Below, piece by piece: positions 44,330-55,518 of a DNA stretch of 64,000 nucleotides (position 1 is the first letter of the stretch; each line of letters opens with the position of its first letter). Source of the DNA: Diphasiastrum complanatum (Eukaryota > Streptophyta > Lycopodiopsida > Lycopodiales > Lycopodiaceae); the NCBI GenBank assembly GCA_029204225.1, contig CM055112.1, positions 501,001 to 565,000 on the forward strand, in the 5' to 3' direction. The notes under the pieces were generated by a model. The model did no database searches. It was not told the origin of the DNA and was given only the letters and a program-made list of their open reading frames with translations. The translations under genes were made by a program, and so were the position numbers.

Positions 44330-44917
44330 AGTGAGATTAAGAGGGATATTTGTGTACTTCCAAATCTTTGTGATTTCATCTTGATTTCATTTGTTGAAGA
44401 TTAATTGAGTTCTAAGTGCATTGGAATAGGTTGAAGAAGTTTGATATCATGGCAAACCAAAGAGGGTTCTTGTTGGAGGCAATGATAGACTTACCTCAAT
44501 CAACTACTCAATATGGAAGGTAAGGATGGAATCCTTGCTAAATATGAATGGTATGATGGATATTGTGTTAGGTATTGAAGATGAACATGATATTATCCAA
44601 GATCAAATCATTTATTGAAGGAAGGTCAAGAGGTCTTTACACATCATCAAGATGAATATGTCAAATGAGCTTCTCAAGGAGGTAGGAGCTTGTACTTCAT
44701 CTTATAAGGCATGGAGGACTCTTCAAAGCATTTATGAGTCAAAGTACACATCTAGGGTGCTCACTCTAAGAAGGAAAATTCTTCAAAGTTATCAAAAGGA
44801 AGGTGAAAGTGCTAACTCTTTCTCTTAATGGTGATCTAGCATGTGTCGGTGATGCTATTGGTAACATTGAAATTGTTCAGGTGTTTATTAATGGCTTAGG
44901 AGAGGGTTATGCTAAAA
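44330..44917 (+). pseudogene. Copia gag fragment of the element H family, plus strand
   Basis: The leader before the gag start resembles that of element H. ATG at about 44448 starts MANQRGF; after a frameshift the sequence continues as NDRLTSINYSIWKVRMESLL, SLHIIKMNMSNELLKEVGAC and YESKYTSRVLTLRRKILQSY. Stops occur near 44617 and 44825. It ends where minus-strand element J begins, so the two lie in opposite orientations. Confidence 0.8.
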
Positions 44918-45368
44918 AACCTTACTATTATTGTGACTGGATTCAATGTCTCTACTACTCAAATTGAATCTACCAAAAACTCGTGTTCTACTTCCCACAC
45001 TTTCCAAAAGTGTTTATTCAAATCTTTTAGACTAATACAACTTTGAAAAGTCAAACTCTAAGTCTAATATGAAATTGGCCTCAACTATGTATAAACTATG
45101 ACCAATCTTGACTAAACTACTTGAAATTTTTCACACTCCCTCTTCAACTAGTTTAAGTTTAACCATAGAACTTTGATCCAACTTTCGAATGATCTCCATC
45201 CTAAGTATAGGCCTCATTTCTAATGTTCTAAACTACTTTCCATATTTGATATAGATAATAGTGTCCACTTGGGATGCTTCACTATTTCTTACATCAATTT
45301 TACATGTCAAGATGTGAATAGAACATGAAGAATAAAATAGAATCTAATGAGATAATTCCTCCATGTTA

Positions 45369-46358
45369 TTAACTTTGAACTCTCTGAAAAATTATAGCAA
45401 CCAAACAATAAATGTGAGTGATCACCATTTGCTTGCATGTCTTCTCCATCTTTGTCCTTCTCATAGCTTTGGCACTTTCACACAAAGTCCTATTCTTCCT
45501 CTCGGCCACTCCATTTTGTTGTGGGGTCCTTGGTGTTGTATACTCCCTCTTGATTCCATGCTCATTACAAAAGGCCTTAAACTTGGTAGATATGTATTCT
45601 CCACCATTGTCACTTCTTAAGCACTTGATCTTTGTGAAAAATTGGTTTTCCCTTGCATTCTTGAACTTAACAAAGCCATCATACACTTCATTTTTGCTCT
45701 TTAGTAGATAGATCCAACAAAATCTACTAAAATCATCAATGAAAGTTACATCTATCTTAGCTCCACTATTGCTAATTGTAGTAATTCCATGAACATCCAA
45801 ATGTACATTTTGAGAAGGCTTTGTAGATCTAGATGTAGATCTAGTATAAGGTAGTCCATGTGACTTTGACAAAGCACAAGACTCACAAACACGATTACCA
45901 ATCACAACTTGCTTCCTAGCCATTACCTCCAATGACTTGAAGTTGAGGTGTTCCATCCTTTTGTGCCAAACCTCTTGAATAGAAATTTCCTCCCTTGCAA
46001 CACATCCAACTTGGTTAGCAATAACACAAGCATCTAGTTTGAACAACTTCCATTGCCTTTAACCTTTTGCAATCAAGATATCTTTCCTTTTGATCATACA
46101 AACATTTCCATCAAACTCAACTTTGAGGCCTTTACTTAACAATTGACACACACTAAGTAAATTCTTGGTAATAGATGGAATGAACAAAACATTTTTCAAA
46201 TGAACATTCCTATTTGTAGAGAGAGAAATATGAATTGTGCCAATCCCTTTGATTGCACACTCACCATCATTGGCCGTGTAGATAACCCTCTTGTCATTTC
46301 CATATGCCAACAAAGAACTGAAGTACTCTTTGTGAAAAGTCATGTGCTCCACTATCAA
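45369..46358 (-). pseudogene. Element J protease and integrase, broken
   Basis: The protease-region frame (46358-46059) reads VIYTANDGECAIKGIGTIHI and LKNVLFIPSITKNLLSVCQL. Integrase (46046-45369) reads [60 protein letters not shown] and [20 protein letters not shown]. It ends in CESAKAMR followed by unrelated residues, so the deletion begins there. Stops and a frameshift separate the two frames. Confidence 0.85.
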
Positions 46359-46370
46359 TCCACCATGGAT

Positions 46371-47272
46371 CTAGATGTCCATCACTAGCAAGCTACATGA
46401 AGACATCACAAAGGCATCATCATTTGTATTTTGAACATCCAATCCATCCTCATCAAGAGTTAGATTACCTTGCTTGTCTCCTTTATTTCTCTTCTTCTTG
46501 TAGCACTCACTTGCAAAGTGTCCTTTGATGCCACAATAGAAGCACTTGAGCTTTGACCAATCTTTCTTTTTGCCATTTGAAGAAGCCTCCCCTTGATCTT
46601 GCCCTTTAGACCACTTGCTTTTGCTTTTGCCCTTGAATTTGCCTTTGATGAACATAGTCTCCTCTCCAACTTGAGATGTTGATGAAGATCCACCTCTTGC
46701 TTTAAGCCTATATTCTTCATTGATCAAGATCTCTTGAAGATCCATCATAATTGGGAAATTTATTTGAATAGAAAGAATTTGTACAATGTTAGCATGAGCA
46801 TCCAACAAACCATTAAGAATAACTTGAACAAGCTCTCCTTCCTTAATGCTCTCATCAATTCAAGCCAGCTCATCATTCAAAACTCTACTCTCAAAACAAA
46901 AGTATTTGGACTTTCTTCATTCTTTTGCAAACATTTAAAGATTTGTCTTCTTAGAGTCAACACTCTAGCAGTATATTTGGATTCATAAAGCTTCTTCAAA
47001 GCTTTCCAAACCTCACTTGATGAAGTACACTTACCAACTTCCTTGAGAAGTTCATTGGTAACATTCATCTTTATCATATGTAGAGCTCTTTTGGCCTTCT
47101 TGTTGTACCTCAATTGTTCTTGTTGTGTTGTTGTCCTCTCTTCCAAACCTACAACAATATCCAAAACATCATTCATCTCAAGCAGTGATTCCATCCTCAC
47201 TTTCCACAATGAGTAATTGCTTGAGGTAAGCCTATTATTGCCTTCCAACATGTATCCACTTGATGTAGCCAT
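46371..47272 (-). pseudogene. Element J gag, broken
   Basis: The start codon at 47272 gives MATSSGYMLEGNNRLTSSNY and LWKVRMESLLEMNDVLDIVV, close to element H. A frame break follows near 46870. The second half (46808-46371) carries ANIVQILSIQINFPIMMDLQ, a Lys/Ser-rich stretch and the zinc knuckle CFYCGIKGHFASEC. Confidence 0.85.
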
Positions 47273-47648
47273 GTTGCAATGATCTGATCCTTCTCTTCCA
47301 ACCTGTTCCAATGCACAAAGCACTCTTTTGAAATACAACAAATGTTTTTAAAAAGAAATCACAAAGATATGGAACCTCTCAATTCTCTTCTAGCACTTAG
47401 ATCAAGCAAATCAACACATAGAATACTGAAATCTTGATCCAACCTATGATCTATCCTCATTCTAGTGACTCTTGCCAGAAGGAGGAGACTCTACCATTTT
47501 GGAGAGCCAAAGCATCCTCATTTGCTAATCCCTCATGCTAATGCTATTGTTATGCTTTCTAGTTGCTTTCTATTTTTTTGTTCTTGTTTTGATTAGTTAT
47601 GGTTTTTTCCATTAGCATGCATATTGAGCATTTGAGCTAACCTCCCAC

Positions 47649-47759
<111 letters not shown>

Positions 47760-49080
47760 GTTGTATGCTTGTGATTAGAGTTAGTGGGAGTAGTGTAAAA
47801 AATGGTAGAATTAAGGAAAAAAATAAGAAACATCTAAAAGTAGCATCTTGGCATAGGTAGGCACCTATCTAGTGAACTAACCCTCTTTGACAGGAGGAAG
47901 GGCTGCTCACGACTATATCTACACGCCCTACACTCTCATGAGTGATAATGGCATCGTGGTATTGGGGAAAATCCTCTATACAAGGCCTGATTTTGTTCAT
48001 CAATATAAAATTATCGCATCGTCAAAATTATATTGCAAGGGGCAATGACTTGGAAACAATGGATGGGACACTATTTGCTACTCCCATCAACAACAGCTGC
48101 TTATGCAAGTATTGGTCGCCACCAGCCTTTCCAAACACTTCTTGAAGAGATCATGATAGGCTCATCATCCAACAAACCCTTAGGTTTTACGTAAGCGATA
48201 TCTATCTATGCATTTCATGACACATTCTATCACATTCTATCATCAACACTAAACGTGTCGACAACCTTCTACCAGAACAAATGCATATAGGTGTCATGGG
48301 ACCGTTACCTATTTAGGTGGGAGATACTATTGGACACTTGGTGGGTCTCGCCACTAAAGTACTGTTTGGTTAGATTACTAAGTGGGCCCCACCACCATAC
48401 ACTCTGTACATTTAGGAGTAATAAGTGTGAGGGCACTGACTTCATGTGTGTATAAGCCCACCCCAATGAGCATGTCAATAAGATTTGCAAAACTTGTAAA
48501 ACTAGGAATATGACGAGTATAAAATATTTAAAAATACCAAAGTCAAGCTCACATGGTTCTAAGTTGGAGGAACTCACATGATTCATGTGAGGACCCTCTC
48601 ACTCCAAATTGAACTCACATCATTCATGTGAGAGGCACAACCATTGGATTTCTCATGAAGGGCTTGGATTAAGATCCTTGTCAATTAGAATTAGCCAACT
48701 AGTAATCAAGGGTAGGGCCTTCCCCAAGAATAAAAAGGCACCGCTTGGACTCATTTTTCATGTTCATACAAGAGGAGGAGATAATGCCTATTTGACAATT
48801 TGAATATCCCTGCACCTCACTCTCTCTTCATTCTCTTTCATTGCTTTTGCTATTTACATATGTTCTCTATTTGGTTATTTTTGCTATCTACTTGTTTTTT
48901 CAGTGAAAAGAGAGAGGGAAAGGTGTAAGAGACTGCCCTTGCCAATTCACGCTTGTGGTTAGTTAGGTGGTTAACTAGGTGTGGTTAGCTAGGTGGGTTG
49001 TGCTTGTAAGCTAACTTCAAAAGGGAAACACTACTCCCTTGGGAATGATATTCTACGCGTGACAAGTGACCGAGGCCACT
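47760..49080. other. No gene recognised; palindromic CTCACATGATTCATGTGAG
   Basis: The stretch between the two CT tracts has only short frames. CTCACATGATTCATGTGAG, a perfect 8-bp-arm palindrome, occurs near 48573, and a one-base variant occurs about 40 bp later. Otherwise nothing recognised. Confidence 0.45.

Positions 49081-49084
<4 letters not shown>

Positions 49085-49167
<83 letters not shown>
49085..49167. repeat. (CT)n microsatellite, ~82 bp
   Basis: Uninterrupted CT dinucleotides. It is the second long CT tract within 1.5 kb. Confidence 0.95.
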
Positions 49168-49170
<3 letters not shown>

Positions 49171-49649
49171 TGATGTGCTAAGCCACATATGGTGTCATTC
49201 CCAAGGCAACTCTTGGGCGTCTGAAGCCCCAAGGCAATTACAATCACCTTGATAATATTGTTTCTATCCATGTACATGTAGATTCTTATACAGAACCTTT
49301 TTGAATCCAAGTTGGCCATTATCCCAAGGTACCTCCTCCTCTAATTTATTGTAGGGATAACTATATGCTATATTGAAGTCGATGCTCATTAAAACTTGAG
49401 AAATTTGTGCTCTCGTCAACTCACTAAAGAATAAGCAAGAATACTTTGCTTTTGTTTTTTTGCATTCATATACTTTGACGTCTCATGTAAAAGGGAGGGG
49501 GGGGATGAAAGGAACAAGGAGAGAGGAAAGGTTGCAGCTCTAAGAAAAAGAAAATATTGTGATTGAGGCTCATGGCTAGGAGGTGGGCGAAAGGTAGTAG
49601 TAACGCCTTAGGTGACTTCCATTCATCAAGGCAAAAAACATGCTTCCAT

Positions 49650-50300
49650 CTAGGTTTGCTAACTTCATTGCCCCATTACATAAATCTTGGTCACCTTGTA
49701 AGGTCCTAACCCAACAAACTTAAGCTTTTCTTTTGTGACCTTACTATTATACATGAGTGTGAGGTCACTAACATATAGATCCTTACTCTTCACTAGGCGA
49801 TCATGCCAAGCCTTTTGCCTCTTTTTCTCTATTTGTATTGCTTGGATGCCCACCATTCTAGTTTCACACATATTCATCAATAGCCGCAACCTCCTTTGGA
49901 TGGACCTGTTGGTACCTATGTGTTCTTGTATGGTTATGCGAAGGTTGGAAACGATGGATTCAGTTGGAATTAGCGGCATTTAGGTCATAACTAATTGAAG
50001 GGGGATATGTGTTGTGGCAAGTTTGAAGGTCGTACGAGATGCCCATAAGGCAGCTTGAAACTTGTGATCCCCATACAATTGGCTAGCTTCTATTATTTTG
50101 GTGATGATAGCGCACACAATTTTGTTGGATGATTCAACTTGTCCATTACAGTGTCGATAATATGGGGTGCTTTTACGATGCATAACTAGGTACTCAATTA
50201 GCAATACCTACATTGTCTCATTTAAGAAGTGGGTACCCTGATCACTAACCAGTTCTTATAGACAACCGAATCAAGTGATAATATTTTTGTAAAGGAACTT
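49650..50300 (-). pseudogene. Ty3-gypsy integrase C-terminal fragment, copy 1
   Basis: The minus strand reads DQGTHFLNETM near 50240, HRKSTPYYRHCNGQVESSNK, KFQAALWASRTTFKLATTHI, IEKKRQKAWHDRLVKSKDLY and KFVGLGPYKVTKI. These are the catalytic Glu region and the C-terminal domain of gypsy integrase. Stops lie near 49980 and 50205. Confidence 0.75.
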
Positions 50301-50539
50301 AGTTGTGCTTCTGGCACCACCTACTCTGATAGCTTTTGCTTCCAATAATGGATGTAGAGGCACCAATCTTGCTCATTTGCATTTAGTGGCCTATTGGCAA
50401 ACATCGTAACGTTTTACAAATAGTGAATATCTCTGTGCATTGTTGGCCACCAAAAGCCTTCTTGAAGAATTTTCTTGATTGTGGCTTCAAACTCAAAGCA
50501 TCCCCTGAGAGACACTAATGATGGATTGAATTTCATGAG

Positions 50540-50995
50540 CTATTAAATATCGTATAAGGATATGGTCAATTCCAAGTCAATACCAAGTGTGTCTCACACA
50601 ACTTGTGTAGCGCTTTGTGATGAAGGTGGAGCGGTCTTGTATCATCCCGAACTGTTGCATTGTGGTGATCCAAAAGGATGGGACAAGAAATTCCATCGGC
50701 ATTATTGCATCTTGGCCATACACCGGTTGGAATGACGTTTGTTTCTATGCTACCTTTGTATGCAGTTATAAAAGCCCACATAAGTGTAGCTTGTCTCTCA
50801 ATCTAATCTGCTTGCCTCCATTTCAATGCCACATAGAATCTTATTCAAAGATTCAGCTTGGCCATTGCCTCTAGGATAATAAGGCATGTTGAAACGATGG
50901 ATCATGAAGAACTCTTCTAATAATACCTTGATGGTCTCGTTGACAAAGTGAGTCCCTCGATCATCGACTAGCTCAACTAGACATCTGAAGCGCAT
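50540..50995 (-). pseudogene. Ty3-gypsy integrase fragment, copy 2
   Basis: It reads LVDDRGTHFVNETIKVLLEE and MPYYPRGNGQAESLNKILCG, the same integrase region as the copy at 50130-50300 but diverged. It therefore represents a second element or a duplicated segment in the same orientation. Confidence 0.7.
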
Positions 50996-51039
50996 AATGA
51001 TATTTTCTTATAGGAATTTGGTGGTGGACCGAACATCTG

Positions 51040-51836
51040 CTACGCACGTTGTGTTGGCTTCAACCTATTTTGTGAGATATATAATCTGTAGCCACGATAA
51101 TTTATCGGGCTTATTTTTGAAAGTGAAAAAATGTACAATACATTTTCAAGTCTTGATTTTCTCTTATTTGAGAGAGTAAGAGAAATCGAGCCAATACCTT
51201 CAATGACACACTCACCATCATTTTCCATGTAGATCACTTGCTTGACTCCATCATAAGTGACTAAGGAAGAAAAGAATTTCTTATGACTAGTCATATGAGA
51301 ACTAGCTCTATCAATCCACCATGACTCTTTGTCACTTTCTCTTGAGATAAGACTTGAAGACATCATAAGAGTACAAACAACTTCATTACTAACATCTTCA
51401 TCAATAGAAAGTTGCTTTGCTTGCTATCTTTTAATTGCTCTCTTTTCATTTTATAGCATTCATTAGAAAAATGACCCTTTTTGCCACAATAAAGGCACTT
51501 GAGTTTAGACTTATCCTTCTTACCACCATACAAAGATTTTGCCTCACCTTGCCCTCGATTCATGGTACTCTTCTTGTTCCACTTGCCTCCTCCTTTGCCA
51601 TTGCCTTTGGTGAAGAGTGCCTCTTCATCTCCAACATTGGTAGAAATCGGTTCACTTTTCGACTTAATATTGGCAACCCTATCCTCTTCAGCCATCAACA
51701 CCTCTTGCAATTCTTCAATAGATTTAAAAGTTCTTTGAATGTCATTTGGCCACTTGCCAAATATTGCCCTAATTGGTAGTTTCCAAGTACTTCCCAAAAA
51801 ACGTAGTTTTACTTGACTAGATTCAATGTATCTCAA
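51040..51836 (-). pseudogene. Copia element K gag and protease fragment
   Basis: The gag frame (51836-51363) has ELQEVLMAEEDRVANIKSKS, a Gly/Lys-rich stretch and the zinc knuckle CLYCGKKGHFSNEC. A frame change leads into SWWIDRASSHMTSHKKFFSS (the protease Asp with DRA in place of DSG) and VIYMENDGECVIEGIGSISL. It ends near 51110. Same broad lineage as H and J. Confidence 0.82.
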
Positions 51837-51989
51837 TCAACCAATAGAAATAGTCCAAATCCAACCTTATTACTTCGCCTACCTGTAAAAGATAGTAAGG
51901 ACACTATTTTTAGGCCTTATTGACATAAAGAAATAATTGTCTAAATTGAAATCTAAGTTCGGCCTCCAAATTGCCAAATAGAACCAACA

Positions 51990-52240
51990 AAACTAGCCTT
52001 CTTCAACTAGTTTTACCACCCATCTTAAGAATGATCTCCATCCTAAGAATAGATCTCCTCTCTATGGTTTTTTAATGCTAAAAATAGAAATATTCATAAT
52101 TGATATAGATAATAGTGACCATATTGGACACTTCACTATTTACTACATCAATTTTACATATCAAAATAAAAAACCAACATGAAAAGTAACATAGAATCAT
52201 TATGAATAGATTCCTCCATGCTTCCACCTTTTATAACTTT
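51990..52240 (-). repeat. Pre-polypurine non-coding segment shared with element J
   Basis: CTTCTTCAACTAGTTTTACC, GAATGATCTCCATCCTAAG, TTGATATAGATAATAGTG and ATTCCTCCATGCTT occur here in the same order as at 45146-45365 in element J. It probably represents the region between pol and the 3' LTR of another H-family copy. Confidence 0.65.
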
Positions 52241-52437
52241 GGAACAGTTCACAGTATAACTTGACTAAACTCAAAAATATTCCCTCCATTGGTTACGAAA
52301 AGGGCATTATTTTCACTGGATCTAGAATATGACCGCCATCCCTAAATTTGAATCAGAAAAAATAGCAAATGTTTACATATGCATTCCTTCCACAAGAATG
52401 AAAATATGGGTGCCATCTCCAATTATGTACGCCATCT

Positions 52438-52833
52438 TCACACTGGAATGCCTCTACTAGAGTATGCATCTAATAGATGTGCATTATCCTTATTTCCACT
52501 AAGTTCAACATAAGTAGAGTACAATGAATAATGGGAGCTCCTTAAAGGAACATTCCCATCAGTAAAACCTAGAATGTTCAAAACATAAGATCTTTTGACG
52601 AAAATGATTTTATTTGTCTTAACAAATTTATGTCCTCCTAGATAAAATGATAAAGCTTTAACTGCCATTATCAGACTCTCCCCAACTGGGCTCAGCTTCG
52701 AATGAGCAATACAGATCTCATTCTCCAGAAAATGCCTTAGATAGTGGCCAAGTCCCCTATCCCTCTGGAACGAGGATGCATGTTATCTGTTACCACCTCA
52801 TCTCACAGCAAAGTCATCAATTATGAGAGCATC
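52438..52833 (-). pseudogene. Left divergent gene, 3' exon, unknown function
   Basis: Acceptor TTCTTATTGCAG precedes 52833 on the minus strand. The frame encodes DALIIDDFAVR, then two in-frame stops (TGA near 52801, TAA near 52786). After them RDRGLGHYLRHFLENEICIA, HSKLSPVGESLIMAVKALSF, YLGGHKFVKTNKIIFVKRSY and VLNILGFTDGNVPLRSSHYS follow, ending GIPV-stop at 52438. It continues in phase from the exon at 52910-53216. I recognise no family. Both stops are one C-to-T change from CGA and CAA. Confidence 0.5.
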
Positions 52834-52909
52834 CTGCAATAAGAAATATGTTAAGAAAAATACATTCAGCAGTTAAAACATTCTAATGCAAGGAAGTTTA
52901 AACACTTAC

Positions 52910-53216
52910 ACATTCTTCATCATCAGCAGCAACCAGATCAAGATGATCAATATTATGACCACCTACTGAAGTGGAATCATCTGTGAAATGCATTGATGAT
53001 GGACGAGGGAAGCCCATCTGGGATTGAAATGCTGTGAATTCTTCATCGGATGGTCTGCCTCATCCATCCTCAGCAATATTTGATAAAGTCTTAGTCAAGC
53101 ACTCTTCACCCGTCATAAGTCCCTCCTCATCATCATAATCAATTCCAGCAACAAGGTCATCTATTTCAAAATCTACAAAGTTGGAGAATTCAGAAACTGT
53201 GCCGGATAATAAACAT
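52910..53216 (-). pseudogene. Left divergent gene, middle acidic exon
   Basis: The exon encodes an acidic stretch: FVDFEIDDLVAGIDYDDEEG, LMTGEECLTKTLSNIAEDG, then an in-frame TGA near 53061, then GRPSDEEFTAFQSQMGFPRP and HNIDHLDLVAADDEEC. The donor GTAAGTG lies at 52909-52903 (minus strand). The 5' boundary is uncertain: an acceptor CCGGCACAG at 53197 would fit, but the join to the upstream exon in phase was not resolved. Acidic character suggests a regulatory or chromatin-binding segment, but that is speculation. Confidence 0.45.
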
Positions 53217-53244
53217 AGCACCTCACTTCACGATAGTAAAAAAA

Positions 53245-53912
53245 CTAACATAAATCAGCTGTAGTAAAATATACATCATCATTTATATAATATAATGGCA
53301 AATTGAAAAGACATTTAGACTCCTCTATAGGGATCGATTCATCGACAAATGTATTCTGGCCAATAAAAGAATCCCAGAGCACATCAGTATTTACATCAAT
53401 AAAGTCACTATCCTTATTAGGGGTGTCGATTAGGAAGTGACTGATATCCTTAATAGATAACTGAACAGAGGATAATGCAAGATGAGAGTCAGCAGCAGAA
53501 ACTTCCTCATCATCCGGGATTTGAACTAGCACAAAAAGTACGAAACCACTCTGGTATTCAACCAATCGACATTTTTTGTTGCAATAAGGACACATTGAAT
53601 TGCTTTTAAAAAGATCAAACAATTTGGTGAACATTCTATCTAGTCTATGTCTGAAAGTTGGAAAGAAACGAACAAAATCAGTATAATGCATGTACGAGAG
53701 TGAACCTATGGGGATAACAAGCTTACTGAGTACATCCCTGAATCTAACATAATGTTCATAAAATACGTCAGAATTGGGTTGTGCAATCTTAAAAGCATGT
53801 AAATATGGCCTAAATAGGCTGAGGAAGTAGTCTAGATTTTCATTAATCCCAAATTTAGTGAAAAATGAACTTAGGCCCGAATCTCGTGTAGATTGAGGAA
53901 GAGGCCATGGCA
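53245..53912 (-). CDS. Left divergent gene, 5' exon, unknown function with CPYCNKK motif
   Basis: An open frame on the minus strand spans 54009-53245, but its first 30 codons overlap a repeated promoter-like motif. I place the likely start at the ATG near 53910 (MASSSIYTRFGPK, in a neighbouring frame, so a one-base shift may exist). The main frame reads FFTKFGINENLDYFLSLFRP, SDVFYEHYVRFRDVLSKLVI, FVRFFPTFRHRLDRMFTKLF and SNSMCPYCNKKCRLVEYQSG, then an acidic end. The paired cysteines hint at a zinc-binding element. I recognise no family. It diverges from the CENH3-like gene across element H. Confidence 0.45.
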
Positions 53913-53914
53913 CT

Positions 53915-54085
53915 ACGACAGATATCGCACCTGTGCGTGAGGGAGACAAAACGAAACAAAAGTAACTGTAAAGATCGCGCACAAGAGGGATATGTACGAC
54001 AGCTAGCATCTGAGTATCGCACTTGTGCGCAGGTAGGGATCGAGGAATAAAATGTACAACAAAGCGCGTGCAAAAGAGCGATATG
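53915..54085. promoter_or_regulatory. Left array of alternating TATCGCACTTGTGCG-like motifs
   Basis: Four motif copies about 40-52 bp apart alternate in orientation: GATATCGCACCTGTGCG (53923), inverted CGCGCACAAGAGGGATAT (about 53974), GTATCGCACTTGTGCGC (54013) and inverted GCGTGCAAAAGAGCGATAT (about 54063). CGCACTTGTGCG is itself a near-palindrome. The array ends a few bases before the candidate ATG of the minus-strand gene. The same motif recurs on the right of element H (60363-60625). Confidence 0.6.
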
Positions 54086-54139
54086 TTGTGAATTTCGAAA
54101 AAAAAGGCAAAAAATTTAATCGGGTTTCATGCCTTTGAT

Positions 54140-54256
54140 AGTGAATTTTCACACGTGTGGCCAATGGTCAATAAACATGTGTTCATTTTCGATTGGTTTG
54201 CAGGCATTGGCACGTGTGAGGTGACACCTGAACACGTGTGAAATGACACAAGGACA
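54140..54256. promoter_or_regulatory. CACGTGTG palindromes left of element H
   Basis: CACACGTGTGG (54151), GCACGTGTGAGG (54209) and ACACGTGTGAAATGACAC (54233) contain the G-box core CACGTG. The cluster is continued at 60121-60305, so before the insertion of element H it was one region. G-boxes bind plant bZIP and bHLH factors in known promoters; the role here is inferred. Confidence 0.55.
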
Positions 54257-54909
54257 TGTGAAAAATTGTCAACTAGTAGTATTTTCCTAACTTGAGATTT
54301 TGTAGGCCTATGGCCAAATAAAAGTTAGAGATAGGTTCATACATGTATGTAGAGGCCCAAAGTATGTGTACACTACTTTTGAGGTCACATTAATTAGAGG
54401 AGGTCGAGTGTGGAGCTCTTCTATTGGCTCATAATTTGGTGCATTCCTATTTGACCAAATTTCTAGGTAGATGGGTGAATCCTATTGGACCCCAATTTTA
54501 GCCTATCATAAGACAAGTGGCCAAGAGGCACTATGGCTGCTATAAATAGCCATCTCCACGAGTATGTACACATCTCATTTTCATTCTATTGAATGAATGT
54601 TATGCTCTTTGAAGATCCATCTTCTTCTCTCTCACTTTTTTGTTCATATCTTGCATTCTAGCCACTAGAATTGTGATTTCTTTGTTGCTATGGCTTCACA
54701 CGTGTGAAATGCAGGTTGTAGGCTCTGAAGTACGGACAGGGACAGCAAGTTTCTGTTTGTGGAAGCTTATGATCAGATCTTGATGTTTAGTTGATGTTTA
54801 GTATGCTTAACATCACAATTTCTATCATTTTTTCAATCTAGATGTGCATAACTTCCATGGCCAAGATCTTTATGAAACTTTAGCATCTTTTGGATCTGAG
54901 TTTTTCACA
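54257..54909 (+). repeat. Element H 5' LTR
   Basis: 653 bp, TG...CA ends. A TATAAATA box at 54541-54548 should direct transcription, with the leader running into the primer-binding site at 54910. ACACGTGTGAAATGCAG near 54698 is another CACGTG-containing word. Confidence 0.95.
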
Positions 54910-54927
54910 TGGTATCAGAGCATTAGG
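54910..54927 (+). other. Element H primer-binding site
   Basis: TGGTATCAGAGCATTAGG directly follows the LTR. It is complementary to the 3' end of plant initiator methionine tRNA, the usual primer for reverse transcription. Confidence 0.93.
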
Positions 54928-55518
54928 CGGCCAAATGTGCAGGTTTTGCCAGATTTAGAAGAGATTTGTGGGCGAGTTTGCTTTTGTAGCATTCCAATCA
55001 AGTTTCTAGCTAAAAATCTTGTTGATTTATGTGTAGAAATTGGATCTTTGTGATCAAAACATCATTTGTATGCATTTCAATTGAAGTAGGGCGAATTCCC
55101 TCTGTACTTATCAGAATAAGGAGACAAAATTTGTTTTGGAAAGAGGGAGATGCAAGATCCAACAAGATCCTATTAGTTTTCCATTCTAGCATATAGTTTT
55201 TTGATTCAATTTCTTGCTTCTTCATGTCAAAAACTTCAAAATTGATGTAACCCTCTGATTTTCAGTTTGCTGAATGATTCAAGAGTGTATTTCAATCTTA
55301 GGAGTGAGGGAAAAGCAAGTATATTGAGGTTTGGTCTTGGTTTGATCAAGAAATCATAAAACTAGTGGCTAAAATTGAGGAAAAAGTGAGGAAAAGAGAG
55401 AAAAAGTAAGGTTTTAGGTTCCAAATCTTTGTGATTTCTTCTTGTGTTTCATTTGTTGATTCAAGAGAGTGCTTAGTGCATTGGAACAGGTCAAAGATCA
55501 GAGATCAATCATTGCAAC

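Larger units (their letters stand above)
44918..47345 (-). mobile_element. Copia element J (H family), minus strand, RT and RNase H deleted
   Basis: The minus strand carries gag, zinc knuckle, protease and integrase, then a 230-bp non-coding stretch, the polypurine tract AACTAGTTGAAGAGGGAG (45140-45157) and the start of a 3' LTR (TGTGAAAAATTTC, ending at 45139). The tract is the same as in element H. RT and RNase H are absent. No 5' LTR was found beyond the leader at 47345. Confidence 0.82.

Noticed and set aside
48985..49319. Arg-Glu and Ser-Leu dipeptide frames
   Set aside because: They translate the CT microsatellite.
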